A stretch of DNA of 11,756 nucleotides from Zoogloea sp044344315 (GTDB lineage: Bacteria > Pseudomonadota > Gammaproteobacteria > Burkholderiales > Rhodocyclaceae). Of this stretch, positions 1-6,592 are shown one piece after another. The stretch lies in contig NZ_JBIJDC010000136.1 in assembly GCF_044344315.1 (NCBI RefSeq), forward strand, positions 1 to 11,756, in the 5' to 3' direction. A program made the position numbers and the translations under genes. The stretch's first letter is position 1, and every line of letters begins with the position of its first letter. Below the pieces are notes generated by a model that saw only the letters and a program-made list of their open reading frames with translations, was not told where the DNA came from and ran no database searches.

Positions 1-2532
1 GATGAAGGGGGCGATGCGGCGGGCCAGCAGATCCCGGCGCACGGTGTCGCCGTGCTTCTCGACCGGCGTGCGCCAACGGGCGGTGAAATCCTTCTGGTCA
101 CCGAGGAAGCCCGGCAGCAGGAAGTCGAACTGGCTCCACAGCTCGCCCAGGTGGTTCTCCAGGGGCGTGCCGGTGAGGCACAGGCGGTGCTTCGCCTTGA
201 GGGTGCGCACCACCTGGGCGGCCTGGCTGGCGGCATTCTTGACGGTCTGGGCTTCGTCGAGGATCAGGGAGTGGTATTCATGGGCGGCCAGCTGCTCCCG
301 GTCGCGCCACAGCAGCGGGTAGGTGGTGAGGCAGACGTCGTGGGCGGGGATCTTCGCGAAGGCTTCGGCCCGGCCCGCACCGCGCAGGCTGAGCACCTTG
401 AGATCGGGGGCGAAGCGTTCGGCCTCCCGCTGCCAGTTGAACACCAGGGACGTGGGCAGCACCACCAGGGCCGGCTTGCCCAGGCGTCGGCCGCGCTTTT
501 CGGTGAGCAGGTGGGCGAGGGTCTGGGCGGTCTTGCCGAGGCCCATGTCGTCGGCCAGGATGCCACCCAGCTCGTGCTTGCGCAGGTGCTGGAGCCAGGC
601 CAGGCCGTCGAGCTGGTAGGGGCGCAGGTCGAGGGCGAAACCCTTGGGTGCCGCCACCGCCTTGATCTTTCCGGCACCGCGGATGCGTTCGATCCAGGCC
701 TCCAGACTGGCCAGGCCTTCGGCACGCCAGCCATCCCCCAGCACCTCGGCCAGGCGCGGGGCGTCGAAGCGCGACACCTTGAGGGTGCTGGACGGCGTGT
801 CGAAGAGGTCCACCAGGTTGCGCGCGATGGGTTTGACCCGCTCGGCGGCCAAGGCCACCCGGTCGCCATCATCAAGCTGGACCATCACCTGGGCGTCGTC
901 GGGAATGCTGTCGATCTGCTTCGGATCGAGCCAGCGGGCGTCCTGGCGGAAGACCGCATGGAGCATGGGCGCCAGGTCCACCCGGCGACCGTCCACCTCG
1001 ACACCCAGGGACAGCTCGAACCAGCCTTCGTCGCTCTCCTCGATCTGCACTTCCCAGCCGCTGGCCACCAGCACCCGATGGCGGAAGTCCTTGGGGCAGT
1101 CGATGTGCCAGCCGGCAACGCGCAGCACCGGGGCGACGATGGAGAAGAAATGGATCCAGTGGGCTTCACTTTCGAGACCGTAGAGGCCCTCCGTGACGGT
1201 ACCCGGGCTGATCAGCCAGCCACGCTTGAGGGGCTGGAAGCCGGCGGCAAGAAAGGCTTTCCAGGCGCTTTCCTCGGCCACCAGGTCGCGCTGCACGCGG
1301 ATGGCCCGGCCATCGGGCAGGCTGGCCAGCTCGCTGGTGGCGCCAGGTTCGAAACGCGCCTCGCCGTAGGTGAACACGGGCATGGCCACGTCGTATTCAT
1401 GCCCGCCGAAATCCGCCTCGTAGCCCCGGTGCTTGCGCCAGCTCCAGCAGAACAGGGAGGTCAGGCTGAGGACAGGCTGGCAGGGGAGCTTGAGCAGCGG
1501 CAGTTCGGCGGCGCGCTGACCCTGGGGTGAGGGCAGGCCCGGCGCCACATCGGCCAGGGCGTTGGCAATGACAGGCAGCTCGGCCGGGGCCAGGGCCGGC
1601 AGGGCGAGCAGTTCGGCTATCACCGTGCTGTCGTCGAGCAACACGCGGCCCACCTCGCCGCCGGCGACATCCAGGTAAGCCAGGGGCTCGGTGCGGACCA
1701 CCAGGGTGGTCGACGGCTCGGTGGCAACCCGCGCCTTGACGCCGTTGGCACCCGGCACCCATTCGAGGGTGCCCGGGCGGGACGCACCGCCGCGCAGGGC
1801 GCGCACGTGCCCGCTGCCGTCCGCCTCCAGGTAGGCCCGGCCGGTGGCCACTGCGGCATCCAGCAGGGCCAGGCCGGCACTGCCATGGAGATGCGGCCAG
1901 CCATACCCGCCGGTGCGCCGGTTGGCCTCACGCAGCAGACGGAACACGTTGAGGTCATCGTCACGCACGAAGGCGGGCGGGCGCAGCAGGGCCTGTTCGT
2001 AATTGGACCACTCGCCAGCCAGGCTGGTCAGGCCGCCATCGGCACCGACCCGGGCCTTGAGCAGGCTGAACTCCAGCTCGTCGCCGGTGGGCAGGCTGAT
2101 CACCGAGCAGAGATAGAAGATGGCTTCCTTGGGGGTCGCAGCCTTCTTGGCCTTGCCGACCTTGTCGATCCGGTCGCGCAGGCTGCGCGCCCAGGCGAGG
2201 ATCTCGGCGCGGGGCTTGTCCACCAGGGCACCCGGGCGGCGGGCGGCGAGGATGAGCGCAGCCGCGTGCTTGCAGCGGTTGCCGACCGGGCAGGTGCAGC
2301 GGGTAGCCAGTTCGATGCTTCCCTGGCCGAAGAACTCCCGTCGTTCAATCCGCACGGAAACCCGGTAGGGCACCGGCTCGGTGCCCTGGACCTGGGCCTG
2401 GAGCTGGTTTCCGGCCATCTCGATGTGACGCACCCGACCCACGTAAGCACGGGCCCGGCTGAGGGAGCTGGCGGAAAACAGCTCGCCGAGGAGGGTATCG
2501 TCGAGCTGGGCAAGAAGTCGGGGCAGATCCAT
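1..2532 (-). CDS. SWIM zinc finger SNF2-family DEAD/DEAH-like helicase (partial, C-terminal lobe off window)
   Basis: The reading frame is open from an ATG at 2532 to the left edge, giving 844 residues without a stop; the gene continues outside the window. A SWIM zinc-binding motif is visible at C79-x-C81 and C87-x-H89. The long middle part (about 100-630) carries no motif I recognise and probably belongs to the SNF2-associated region. The first RecA-like lobe follows: LRPYQLDGL near 638, Walker A GLGKT at 664-668, a DEAQ Walker B box at 759-762, and LTGTPLENHLGELWS from about 786. The visible sequence ends at RRIAPFI, where the family normally enters the second lobe. SNF2 proteins use ATP to move on double-stranded DNA or to displace bound proteins; this subfamily's substrate is not known to me. 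It lies 81 bp downstream of the Sir2 gene on the same strand, so co-transcription is plausible. The ribosome-binding site before the ATG is weak. Confidence 0.93.
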   Translation of the reverse strand, partial: MDLPRLLAQLDDTLLGELFSASSLSRARAYVGRVRHIEMAGNQLQAQVQGTEPVPYRVSVRIERREFFGQGSIELATRCTCPVGNRCKHAAALILAARRPGALVDKPRAEILAWARSLRDRIDKVGKAKKAATPKEAIFYLCSVISLPTGDELEFSLLKARVGADGGLTSLAGEWSNYEQALLRPPAFVRDDDLNVFRLLREANRRTGGYGWPHLHGSAGLALLDAAVATGRAYLEADGSGHVRALRGGASRPGTLEWVPGANGVKARVATEPSTTLVVRTEPLAYLDVAGGEVGRVLLDDSTVIAELLALPALAPAELPVIANALADVAPGLPSPQGQRAAELPLLKLPCQPVLSLTSLFCWSWRKHRGYEADFGGHEYDVAMPVFTYGEARFEPGATSELASLPDGRAIRVQRDLVAEESAWKAFLAAGFQPLKRGWLISPGTVTEGLYGLESEAHWIHFFSIVAPVLRVAGWHIDCPKDFRHRVLVASGWEVQIEESDEGWFELSLGVEVDGRRVDLAPMLHAVFRQDARWLDPKQIDSIPDDAQVMVQLDDGDRVALAAERVKPIARNLVDLFDTPSSTLKVSRFDAPRLAEVLGDGWRAEGLASLEAWIERIRGAGKIKAVAAPKGFALDLRPYQLDGLAWLQHLRKHELGGILADDMGLGKTAQTLAHLLTEKRGRRLGKPALVVLPTSLVFNWQREAERFAPDLKVLSLRGAGRAEAFAKIPAHDVCLTTYPLLWRDREQLAAHEYHSLILDEAQTVKNAASQAAQVVRTLKAKHRLCLTGTPLENHLGELWSQFDFLLPGFLGDQKDFTARWRTPVEKHGDTVRRDLLARRIAPFI

Positions 2533-2573
2533 GCCGGCGGCCGGGCAGAGAAAACCCCCGATTCTAGGCTTTG

Positions 2574-2597
2574 CGGCGCTGCAGCGAAACAGCGCCG
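2574..2597. other. Perfect 8-bp hairpin between the Sir2 and SNF2 genes
   Basis: Arms CGGCGCTG (2574-2581) and CAGCGCCG (2590-2597) pair perfectly around an 8-nt loop. It sits just after the Sir2 stop codon in the transcript direction and about 40 bp before the SNF2 start. No T-run follows on either strand, so it is not a textbook intrinsic terminator. It could be a processing site, a partial attenuator or chance in GC-rich DNA. Confidence 0.4.
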
Positions 2598-2613
2598 GGA
2601 GGGCGCAGGAAAC

Positions 2614-3426
2614 TCAGGCGCGGGCGTCGCGACCGCTGTCCAGTGAATATCCGGCAGCGTCCAGAATGGCCGGCAGGGCCTCGGCGGCGCGCAGGCGCAG
2701 GCGGATGTCCACCCGCTCGCTGACGGGTGTGCTGCCCGGGTTGATCTCGATGGTCGGCACCCCGGTTTCCAGTGCCCACAGCACCGGCCCGGCGATATAG
2801 GGAAAGGCGCTGCCGGTACCCACCGTGAAGATCAGGTCAGGGCCGGCCGCCAGTACGGTTTCGAAGCGATGCACGGCCTGGTCGGGCAGGCTCTCGCCGA
2901 ACAGCACCACGTCGGGCCGCAGGAGACCGCCACAATGGGGGCATTCCGGCGGGATCGACAGGCCGGCGTAGTTCTCCACCTGACGGACTCGGCCACAATC
3001 CACACAGCGCAGGCGGCGCAGGGTGCCATGCATCTCGATGACATCCCGGGAGCCGGCCTCCAGGTGGAAACCATCCACGTTCTGGGTCAAGGTGGTCACC
3101 TTGCCATGCAGGGCTTCAAGGCGAGCAATCGCATAGTGACCGGCATTGGGCCGGGCACCCCGGCAGCTGGATTCGATCTGCGCCAGGTAGCGCCAGGTGA
3201 TGTCGGGCCGGGAGCGGAAAACTTCACCGGACAGGGCCTGCTCGATGGGCAGCCCAATGTCGGTGAGGGCCCCTTCATACAAGCCGCCGACGCCCCGGTA
3301 GGTGGGCAGGCCCGAATCGGCTGAAAGACCCGCCCCGGTGATGAACAGGATGCGCTTGGCGGCAGACAGGAGGCGACCTGCGGCAGCAATCTGGGCAGCG
3401 TAATCGGCTATGGTGGCGTTTGTCAT
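2614..3426 (-). CDS. Sir2-family NAD-dependent protein deacylase (sirtuin)
   Basis: This 270-residue protein has the full set of sirtuin landmarks. These are the NAD-binding GAGLSADSGLPTYRG at 31-45, TQNVDGFH at 114-121, the catalytic histidine H133, a structural zinc site with C141, C144, C162 and C165, and the C-terminal GTGS (203-206) and EINP (227-230) segments. Sirtuins use NAD+ to remove acyl groups from lysine, releasing nicotinamide and O-acyl-ADP-ribose; likely targets are acetylated cytoplasmic proteins such as acyl-CoA synthetases. In the region where E. coli CobB has its Tyr-x-x-Arg desuccinylase pair, this protein reads TWRYLAQ and the pair is not evident, so I favour deacetylation. 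The start at 3426 is backed by AAGGGA six bases upstream (3433-3438). It is transcribed away from the amidotransferase gene and toward the SNF2 helicase. Confidence 0.95.
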   Translation of the reverse strand: MTNATIADYAAQIAAAGRLLSAAKRILFITGAGLSADSGLPTYRGVGGLYEGALTDIGLPIEQALSGEVFRSRPDITWRYLAQIESSCRGARPNAGHYAIARLEALHGKVTTLTQNVDGFHLEAGSRDVIEMHGTLRRLRCVDCGRVRQVENYAGLSIPPECPHCGGLLRPDVVLFGESLPDQAVHRFETVLAAGPDLIFTVGTGSAFPYIAGPVLWALETGVPTIEINPGSTPVSERVDIRLRLRAAEALPAILDAAGYSLDSGRDARA

Positions 3427-3459
3427 GCTGAGTCCCTTGCGGGAGAATTCCGGGGTGAC

Positions 3460-3488
3460 GCGTGTATCTGGCTAACGGCTATACACGC
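3460..3488. promoter_or_regulatory. Inverted repeat in the Sir2 / amidotransferase divergent intergenic region
   Basis: GCGTGTAT (3460-3467) and ATACACGC (3481-3488) are perfect 8-bp inverted arms with a 13-bp spacer. They lie in the middle of the 122-bp gap between two divergently transcribed genes, where a shared operator or the promoters would be expected. A weak -10-like TATACA overlaps the right arm at 3480-3485. Operator function is an inference from position and symmetry. Confidence 0.4.
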
Positions 3489-3503
3489 CAATGATTGAAT
3501 TCT

Positions 3504-3519
3504 GACCGCCACCGCGGTC
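3504..3519. other. Small GC-rich hairpin upstream of the amidotransferase gene
   Basis: GACCGC (3504-3509) and GCGGTC (3514-3519) form a perfect 6-bp stem with a 4-nt CACC loop. It lies about 30 bp before the amidotransferase ATG and probably falls in its 5' untranslated region. It is short enough to be chance. Confidence 0.25.
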
Positions 3520-3548
3520 GCAGGCCATAGGGGGAAGCCGAAAAGAAC

Positions 3549-4358
3549 ATGTGCCAGCTACTCGGGATGAACTGCAACACGCCGACGGACATCTGCTTTT
3601 CCTTTGCCGGCTTCCAGGCCCGCGGCGGCCTGACCGACGTACACGGAGACGGCTGGGGGATTGCCTTCTTCGAGGGGCGCGGCGTCCGCGTCTTCCTCGA
3701 CCCGAAGGCCAGCGCCCACTCGCCAGTGGCCGAGCTGGTGCGCAATTATCCGATCCACTCCCTCAACGTGATCGCCCACATCCGCAAGGCCACCCAGGGA
3801 TTCGTCAGCCTCGAAAACACGCACCCCTTCCAGCGCGAGCTGTGGGGGCGTTACTGGGTGTTTGCCCACAACGGCAATCTGCAGGATTTCGCCCCCACCC
3901 TGCGCGGCGACTTCCAGCCCGTCGGGCAGACCGATTCCGAGCGGGCCTTCTGCCACCTGATGGAAACCCTCAACCGCGACTTTCCCGGCGGAGAGCCCTC
4001 CCGGGTGGAACTCTTCGCGGCCATCCGGCGCATTGCCACCGACATTGGCCGGCACGGGGAATTCAACTTCCTGCTGTCCAACGGGACCTGCCTGTTCGCC
4101 CATTGCGCGTCACGGCTGGCCTACATCGTGCGAAAGGCGCCCTTTGACGAGGCGCACCTGAAAGATCAGGACATCACCGTGGATTTCCGCCAGCTGACGT
4201 CCCCCGCCGACCGGGTGGCTGTGGTGGCCACCACGCCACTGACCGACAACGAAAACTGGGTCACTCTCCCCCCGGGTACGCTGACGCTCTTCGTGGATGG
4301 CGAACCGGCGGACGTCGGGCCCCGTGATACCTGTGCATTTGTCCGGGCACCAGCCTGA
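3549..4358 (+). CDS. Class II glutamine amidotransferase, YafJ-like
   Basis: This 269-residue protein begins Met-Cys, so removal of the initiator Met would expose Cys2 as the N-terminal nucleophile of an Ntn-type glutaminase. Typical class II features follow: HGDGWGIAF at 32-40, HIRKAT at 77-82, NTHPF at 90-94 and the HNGN oxyanion-hole segment at 107-110. E. coli YafJ, of similar size (about 255 residues), is the closest named relative. No synthase, sugar-isomerase or other acceptor domain is attached, so the protein can be read as a glutamine-hydrolysing domain that would pass ammonia to an unknown partner. The start is fixed by the required Cys2; a GGGGAA stretch lies about a dozen bases upstream. 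It is divergent from Sir2 and stands 127 bp before the HIT gene, which has its own promoter candidate. The substrate is unknown for this family. Confidence 0.93.
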   Translation: MCQLLGMNCNTPTDICFSFAGFQARGGLTDVHGDGWGIAFFEGRGVRVFLDPKASAHSPVAELVRNYPIHSLNVIAHIRKATQGFVSLENTHPFQRELWGRYWVFAHNGNLQDFAPTLRGDFQPVGQTDSERAFCHLMETLNRDFPGGEPSRVELFAAIRRIATDIGRHGEFNFLLSNGTCLFAHCASRLAYIVRKAPFDEAHLKDQDITVDFRQLTSPADRVAVVATTPLTDNENWVTLPPGTLTLFVDGEPADVGPRDTCAFVRAPA

Positions 4359-4436
4359 AGGTGGCCTGTCAAATTTGCCAGGAAATACAATTTCTATGAA
4401 TTACGTCACAGCCTGACACCTGCGAGAATTTGCGAT

Positions 4437-4462
4437 GTATCCGGGCTAGAATCACCGGATAC
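4437..4462 (+). promoter_or_regulatory. 26-bp palindrome enclosing a candidate -10 box before the HIT gene
   Basis: GTATCCGG (4437-4444) and CCGGATAC (4455-4462) are perfect 8-bp inverted arms around a 10-bp centre. That centre holds TAGAAT (4447-4452), a five-of-six match to the -10 consensus, which would start transcription near 4459, some 27 bases before the HIT ATG. No good -35 stands at 16-18 bp: TTGCGA at 4430-4435 is only 11 bp away. This layout is what a repressor operator over a promoter would look like; function is inferred. Confidence 0.45.
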
Positions 4463-4485
4463 CGCCAACCCGGGTCGAAACCTCC

Positions 4486-4929
4486 ATGCCGACAAGCGCC
4501 CCGAAAGACTGCCCCCTCTGTTTCCCCGAATGGGAGAACGTGCTCTGGCACGACGCGAGCTGCCGGGTGATCCGGGTCAGTGATCCGGACTACCCTGGCT
4601 ATTGCCGACTTGTCTGGAGCGAGCACGTGGCAGAAATGAGCGATCTTTCACCCGCCGAACAGCGCCACTGCTTCAACATCCTGATGGCCGTCGAAGTGGC
4701 CGTGCGTGAGTGCTTCCGACCCGAGAAAGTCAATCTGGCGAGTTTTGGCAATGTGGTGCCGCATCTGCACTGGCATGTCATCCCGCGCTACCTCGACGAC
4801 CGCCACTTTCCCCAGCCCGTGTGGGGGCAGAGCCAACGCAAGGGTGGCGACTCGCCGGCGCCCGAGGTGGATGATGCCCGTCTCGCCCTGGCCATACGCA
4901 ATGCCGTTGCCGAGCACCTTTCCGGCTGA
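4486..4929 (+). CDS. HIT-family hydrolase (histidine triad protein)
   Basis: This 147-residue protein carries the histidine-triad signature HLHWHVIPR with H93, H95 and H97, the central nucleotide-binding and nucleophile residues of HIT enzymes. An N-terminal C9-x-x-C12 pair (CPLC) is common in bacterial HIT proteins and may hold zinc, although the usual later zinc-ligand histidine cannot be assigned by eye. HIT proteins hydrolyse nucleoside phosphoramidates or dinucleoside polyphosphates such as Ap4A; which applies here cannot be told from sequence. The ATG at 4486 is the first after the candidate promoter. The stop is 17 bp before the next gene, which has a strong ribosome-binding site, so the two are very probably one operon. 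Confidence 0.93.
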   Translation: MPTSAPKDCPLCFPEWENVLWHDASCRVIRVSDPDYPGYCRLVWSEHVAEMSDLSPAEQRHCFNILMAVEVAVRECFRPEKVNLASFGNVVPHLHWHVIPRYLDDRHFPQPVWGQSQRKGGDSPAPEVDDARLALAIRNAVAEHLSG

Positions 4930-4933
4930 ACGC

Positions 4934-4938
4934 GGAGG
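4934..4938 (+). promoter_or_regulatory. Ribosome-binding site of the PilZ-like gene
   Basis: GGAGG sits eight bases before the ATG at 4947, inside the 17-bp gap after the HIT stop. It is one of the strongest Shine-Dalgarno sites in the window and fixes the start of the 536-residue protein. Confidence 0.8.
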
Positions 4939-4946
4939 ATAGCCCC

Positions 4947-6557
4947 ATGACGGACAGCCCTCAGAATTACACCGACCTGCGCAGCGTGGAGCAGTATCGC
5001 AAGCTGCTGCGCAATCTCCATACCCTCAATGCCACCGAGAGCCATGCCACCCTTGTGCGCATGCTCGAAGGCCTGTTGGCCAGCCCCCTCGGGCCGGAAG
5101 AGCAACTGGAGGTCCTCGAATCGGCACGCCAGACGATCACCTTCGTGCAGCACGAGATGTCGTCCCGCTACGCCGCCCACCCGCTTCCTCCCGACAGCGC
5201 CGAGGATTCCACCCTGCGCCAGGTGGTGCGGCTATGGACAGCCCTCAGCACCGCCTACGCGCGCCTGGTGGAAAGCGGCGCCGGCAGTGACGAGTTCCGC
5301 GCCCAATGGCCTTTGCTGGCGCAGCGCCGCATCCAGTACCTGGGCCAGGTCATCATCGAGTATTTTCGCGCCCACCGGGCCGAACCCCAGGGCGCCTGGA
5401 AGGCCGTGCATGCGGCCTACCTGGAAGCCGAACGAACGGGTGTTGCCCACAGCCGGGTCATCGACCCCCTCAACAATACCTGGAAAGCCCAAAGCCCGGA
5501 CGAGGCCTACATCGCCCTGCTTCTGGTGGACCTGACCAACCCCTATGGCCGCAACCAGCGCGAACTCAACTGGATCTGCCGCTGGGCCCAGCGCTTCGCC
5601 CCGTACTGCATCATGCAAAGCGAATGGGAGAAGGACGACGTCCGGGCCTATGGCCTGGACCTGACCGAAGACCATGGCCTGCGACCCATTGCGCTGATCG
5701 GCAGCAGGCCGGGCATGCGGCGTTTTGATGGCCACCGCCTGGCGGCCCAGATCAAGGCCATGCTGGCCGAGTTCAAACAGGGCACCACGCCCGCCTCCCT
5801 GGGCTTGGGTGATGACTGCTCCCAGCCGGCCTGCGCGCGGCTGCTGGTATCCCTTTACCGGCCATGGGGCATGTCGGCCGCGGGCCGCCGCTTCCCGAGG
5901 CACAGCAAGAAGGTCGGCAACATCATCAGTACTGATTGGGAGGCCATCGGCATGCTGGTGTCAGGGCAGGAGTTCGTCCCCCCCAACCGGCGCCAGACCA
6001 TGGGCAGCCGCTACGATCTCAACGTGATCACCTTCGGCGCCCGGGTGGATGACGAAGTGCCGCCCATCATTGATGCAGAGGCCGAGGTGAAGCGGCGTGG
6101 ATTTCATATTGACGAATGGACCACGGTTGATCACTCGGTATCGGGTTTCAGGCTGCAGCGCAAACACCCCGGGCAACGCATTGAACACCACCAGCTGGTT
6201 GGCATCAAACCCGGCGACGGCAATCAGTATCTCCTCGGCCAGGTGAGCTGGCTGATGTATGAACCCGACGGCACCCTGATGGCCGGTATTCACCTGCTGA
6301 CAGGCCTGCCTGCAACGGTGGCTGTGCGGGGAACGGGCCTCAATGTGAGTACCCACGAACCCTACGCCCAAGGCTTCCTGCTGCCGGAAGTGGCGGCCAT
6401 GCGGGCACCCGCCACCATTGTGCTGCCGGGTGGCTGGTTTCATGCCGACAAGGTGCTTGAACTGCACACCGGTGAGCTGCGCCAGATTCGCCTCACCACG
6501 CTGGTGGCCCGAGGTACCAACTTCGACCAGGCGACCTACGAGATGGTCGTTACCTGA
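4947..6557 (+). CDS. Large protein with PilZ-like C-terminal half (putative cyclic-di-GMP effector)
   Basis: This is a 536-residue soluble-looking protein with no signal peptide and no membrane segment. Residues 1-280 look mostly helical, with several Leu/Ala-rich stretches and a conserved-looking VDLTNPYGRNQRELNWI around 194-210; I do not recognise this part. The C-terminal half resembles PilZ: RRFPR at 314-318 fits the Arg-x3-Arg motif, and DHSVSG at 395-400 fits the (Asp/Asn)-x-Ser-x-x-Gly motif. It is followed by a PilZ-like strand pattern, LVGIKPGD and GQVSWLMYEPDGTLMAG (417-447). The two motifs are about 77 residues apart, far more than in canonical PilZ, so the domain would be divergent or carry an insert. 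If the reading is right, it binds cyclic-di-GMP and relays it through the helical part. It is the second gene after HIT and converges with phoR. The gene is certain; the function is an inference of moderate strength. Confidence 0.55.
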   Translation: MTDSPQNYTDLRSVEQYRKLLRNLHTLNATESHATLVRMLEGLLASPLGPEEQLEVLESARQTITFVQHEMSSRYAAHPLPPDSAEDSTLRQVVRLWTALSTAYARLVESGAGSDEFRAQWPLLAQRRIQYLGQVIIEYFRAHRAEPQGAWKAVHAAYLEAERTGVAHSRVIDPLNNTWKAQSPDEAYIALLLVDLTNPYGRNQRELNWICRWAQRFAPYCIMQSEWEKDDVRAYGLDLTEDHGLRPIALIGSRPGMRRFDGHRLAAQIKAMLAEFKQGTTPASLGLGDDCSQPACARLLVSLYRPWGMSAAGRRFPRHSKKVGNIISTDWEAIGMLVSGQEFVPPNRRQTMGSRYDLNVITFGARVDDEVPPIIDAEAEVKRRGFHIDEWTTVDHSVSGFRLQRKHPGQRIEHHQLVGIKPGDGNQYLLGQVSWLMYEPDGTLMAGIHLLTGLPATVAVRGTGLNVSTHEPYAQGFLLPEVAAMRAPATIVLPGGWFHADKVLELHTGELRQIRLTTLVARGTNFDQATYEMVVT

Positions 6558-6592
6558 CCCGTCCTGCCTGCTTCAATCCACCAGGCGACGGG
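6558..6592. other. Bulged hairpin at the convergent PilZ-like / phoR junction
   Basis: CCCGTC (6558-6563) pairs with GACGGG (6587-6592) and GCCTG (6566-6570) with CAGGC (6582-6586), leaving a CT bulge and an 11-nt loop. It starts directly after the PilZ-like stop codon and runs into the end of phoR. No T-run follows on either strand, so a role in ending both transcripts is possible but unproven. Confidence 0.35.

Noticed and set aside
52..1530. Plus-strand open frame of 492 codons opposite the SNF2 helicase
   Set aside because: It is in the same codon register as the helicase, so it stays open wherever the helicase avoids TTA, CTA and TCA codons, which are rare in GC-rich genes. Its stop at 1528-1530 is exactly a TCA serine codon of the helicase. 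The product is Gly/Gln/His-rich with no domain.
1807..2646. Plus-strand open frame of 279 codons over the helicase N-terminus and the Sir2 end
   Set aside because: Same antisense register effect; the opposite strand carries a convincing SWIM motif and the Sir2 C-terminus.
1..3426. Sir2 plus SNF2 as an antiphage defence cassette (DISARM, Thoeris or Sir2-Argonaute type)
   Set aside because: No methyltransferase, DrmA/B, TIR, Argonaute or HerA-like gene is next to them, the Sir2 is a complete zinc-bearing deacylase and not the stripped effector form, and no mobile-element signs are present. The left side beyond the window is unseen.
3551..4147. Second plus-strand frame of 198 codons inside the amidotransferase gene
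   Set aside because: Arg/Pro-rich off-frame translation, a usual GC-rich shadow; the real frame has Cys2 and all amidotransferase motifs.
4375..4400. TTGCCA and TATGAA as a second promoter before the HIT gene
   Set aside because: The spacer is 14 bp and the -10 match is weak; not strong enough to report as a feature.
4430..4452. TTGCGA and TAGAAT as a standard -35/-10 pair
   Set aside because: The spacer is only 11 bp, too short for a sigma-70 promoter; only the -10 element was kept.
4369..4626. Minus-strand frame of 85 codons covering the palindrome and the HIT 5' end
   Set aside because: It lies opposite the HIT start, lacks a ribosome-binding site and partly mirrors HIT coding sequence.
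5232..5903. Minus-strand frame of 223 codons opposite the PilZ-like gene
   Set aside because: The plus-strand gene has a strong ribosome-binding site, sits in an operon and shows PilZ-like motifs; the reverse frame looks like a GC shadow.
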